The notes beneath the pieces were generated by a model. It saw only the letters and a program-made list of their open reading frames with translations, made no database searches and had not been told where the DNA came from. Source: Peribacillus sp. Bi96 (GTDB lineage Bacteria > Bacillota > Bacilli > Bacillales > DSM-1321). Taken from it: a DNA stretch of 64,000 nt. A program made the translations under genes and the position numbers. The stretch spans positions 1 to 64,000 of the forward strand of contig NZ_CAKKLV010000015.1 of the NCBI RefSeq assembly GCF_918698115.1. Direction: 5' to 3'. The stretch's first letter is position 1. Each line of letters begins with the position of its first letter. Below, piece by piece: positions 62,406 through 64,000 of this stretch.

Positions 62406-62880
62406 TTTATCACCTCTATTAATCTTATGTCACGTCACAATAAATGCTTGTACACATATACTACCGGATTATTAAAACCTGAAAATAATAGAGAAAATTC
62501 TTTGTTTTCCTTACTCCGCTGCCTCGGTTCTTATGGAATCCCTTCTACTCCCCACCCTTTTCTTTCTCAAAAAAAATACACCCCGCCGAGTGTATATGTC
62601 ATGGTACGATCATCTTGATAAATAACACTACGACTAAAGTGCAATTAACTTTTGATTTCCTTAAAAAGCTTTCTTCTATTATTTTACTTTGGTAAAATCA
62701 AACAGGAACTTCTATCAATTAAAGGACGTGACATCATACATGAAATAACCACATTCTTATAATGGGCAACAGGCAAGGCGCCCTTATGATTCTGCTAATG
62801 TGGGTAACAGGGCAGATGGACACTATCGATATCCCATCATTATGATGTTCAATAATCCGATTTTATAAGGAGAAGAACGC
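62406..62880. other. Non-coding stretch
   Basis: Region between the divergent amidase and kinase genes. It has a region with GGGCGCC-like complementarity around 62765-62815 but no structure I can assign. Confidence 0.45.
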
Positions 62881-63792
62881 ATGACGAATGAATTCAAACG
62901 GTTTGAGCAATTGATTCAAATGTTAGATTCAGGAAACAAGCTTATTCGTGTCTGGGACTTAAAAGGCGGAATCTCTGCACAGGTTACTGGACTTGAAGTA
63001 TTACAATCTACAGGGCAGAACACAAGACTGATCGTTCGTCAGCATGGTGATAATGATTTGAAACGAAACCCAAATGTTGCGGCAGATGAACACAAGCTCT
63101 TAAGGATATTGAAAGCTGCAGGTTTGCCTGTCCCGACGCCATATTACTTCGATCAAACCTGCGAGTTTTTTTCCAAGCCATGTGTAATTATCGAATTTAT
63201 TGATGGAAATCCAGAATTCACTCCCTCAAATTTAAAAGAATATATCTTTCAGTTGGCAACCAATCTAGCAGAAATCCACCGTGTCGATTGTTCAAATCTA
63301 GATTTATCATTTCTGCCTAAACTAGAAAAAAACAATGCCGAGATGTTAAATAAGGTAATCCTGGACGAAACATTGAACCTGAGCTTGATTAGAGATTTAT
63401 TAATATCTTCCATGCCATTACCCTCACTGAATAAGGAAGTAATCCTTCACGGAGATTATTGGCCAGGAAATATATTATGGAAAGAAGATAAATTAGTTTC
63501 CATAATTGATTGGGAGGACTCAGGCCTAGGGGATCCTTTGGCAGACCTTGCAAATAGTCAACTCGAAATTTTATTTCATTTTGGAATGCAAGCGATGAAT
63601 GACTTCACCAATCAATATAAATGCATGATGCCGGAGGTGAATTTTACAAACTTATCTTTCTGGCAATTATTTGCCGCATTACGGTTATCTACATTTCCTG
63701 AATGGGGCTTGGAAAAAAGCAAGGAAAATAACTGGCGAAAAAGACACAAGACATTTGTTCGTCAAGCGATTAACCAAATTCGCTTTAATTGA
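62881..63792 (+). CDS. APH-family phosphotransferase
   Basis: A 303-residue kinase of the aminoglycoside/choline kinase fold. LIVRQHGD and NVAADEHKLLRIL are the N-lobe Lys/Arg and Glu region; EVILHGDYWPGNILW is the Brenner motif with the catalytic Asp; IIDWEDSGLGDPLADLAN is the metal-binding DFG-like motif. The substrate is not evident. AAGGAGAAG precedes the ATG. Confidence 0.85.
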   Translation: MTNEFKRFEQLIQMLDSGNKLIRVWDLKGGISAQVTGLEVLQSTGQNTRLIVRQHGDNDLKRNPNVAADEHKLLRILKAAGLPVPTPYYFDQTCEFFSKPCVIIEFIDGNPEFTPSNLKEYIFQLATNLAEIHRVDCSNLDLSFLPKLEKNNAEMLNKVILDETLNLSLIRDLLISSMPLPSLNKEVILHGDYWPGNILWKEDKLVSIIDWEDSGLGDPLADLANSQLEILFHFGMQAMNDFTNQYKCMMPEVNFTNLSFWQLFAALRLSTFPEWGLEKSKENNWRKRHKTFVRQAINQIRFN

Positions 63793-63844
63793 TGTTTCAT
63801 CCATTTTTTTATGAGTGAAAGATCAGATATGCCCATGATAAAAT

Positions 63845-63873
63845 CCCCTCTCCCTGCTAGGGAGAAGTTTTCG
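63845..63873 (+). terminator. Terminator after the kinase gene
   Basis: TCTCCC-TGCTA-GGGAGA then AGTTTTCG. Confidence 0.65.
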
Positions 63874-63989
63874 ATAAAGTGAACCATTCATACAGCGCCA
63901 TTATGTAGTCATTATTTTTGATAAAGGCATTTATACTAGTCCCTTTATCACTTATTTTCATAAACTAACAATGACTTTAAAAACAACAT

Positions 63990-64000
63990 AGGAGGTGTTG
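63990..64000 (+). promoter_or_regulatory. Ribosome binding site of the next gene
   Basis: ATAGGAGGTGTTG at the window end: a near-perfect Shine-Dalgarno; the coding region lies outside. Confidence 0.6.

Noticed and set aside
62760..62820. Possible T-box or riboswitch upstream of the APH-family gene
   Set aside because: No T-box GGTGGNACC core and no known riboswitch motif; complementarity is weak.

Overview
The window looks like the chromosome of a spore-forming Bacillaceae bacterium, most like the Bacillus/Peribacillus group. Evidence: the lexA-yneA-yneB-ynzC-tkt-sirA-yneF run at the right, and ynzD, ccdA, ccdB, ccdC, yneK and a CotM-like gene at the left. In Bacillus subtilis, as I remember its map, these form one continuous block ending at cotM and citB. 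Here the block is cut between yneF and ynzD by about 37 kb of accessory DNA (roughly 13.2-50.7 kb). Smaller insertions (tsuA/tsuB-like genes, sbcD/sbcC) sit between ccdC, yneK and cotM.

Layout. 0-3.5 kb: scrappy DNA with the start of an IS110-type transposase, short dispersed repeats, a merR gene behind a GPP34-like gene broken by an amber codon, and relics of an SDR, a dimethylargininase and an IclR regulator. 3.5-13.2 kb: core genes (CotM-like small heat-shock protein, SbcCD nuclease, YneK, DUF3219, thiosulfate-uptake pair, Ccd cytochrome c maturation genes, Spo0E-like YnzD). 13.3-19.8 kb: DUF4183 proteins (one frameshifted), a polysaccharide deacetylase, a UPF0718 permease with its TIGR03943 partner, a prolyl 4-hydroxylase and a SleB-like hydrolase. 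20-29 kb: arginine/methylarginine utilisation locus (two RocB-like proteins, an amino acid permease, two dimethylargininases, a third amidinotransferase-fold enzyme, divergent IclR regulator). 29-31.3 kb: a protein joining a duplicated HTH to a J-domain, and a VOC protein. 31.7-41.8 kb: an IclR-headed acyl-CoA catabolic operon (CaiB/BaiF CoA-transferase, enoyl-CoA hydratase, two acyl-CoA dehydrogenases, frameshifted HMG-CoA-lyase-like gene, thiolase, second CoA-transferase, SDR). 42-46 kb: relics, an MhqP-like DoxX gene under an MhqR-like palindrome, and a secreted protein paired with a tiny membrane protein. 46.4-49 kb: a redox group (Rrf2, IDEAL protein, thioredoxin, old yellow enzyme) with two copies of one operator. 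49-50.2 kb: two pseudogenes, one with three in-frame stops. 50.7-56 kb: the core tkt/lexA block. 56.7-64 kb: phage-like genes (holin-like, S24 repressor with divergent XRE, amidase), a secreted lipase, a tRNA-like RNA with a structured insertion, a Bacillus intergenic repeat and an APH-family kinase.

Strongest observations: (i) the intact IclR/dimethylargininase divergon at 28.2 kb and a decayed paralogue at 3.1 kb share a promoter and two tandem 17-bp palindromes with identical spacing, which footprints the regulator; (ii) the 197-nt tRNA-like RNA at 61 kb; (iii) the paired Rrf2 operators; (iv) several apparently recent gene-inactivating changes and one ATT start codon (ccdB). Everything is read from the sequence by eye; family names come from motif recognition and no database was searched.
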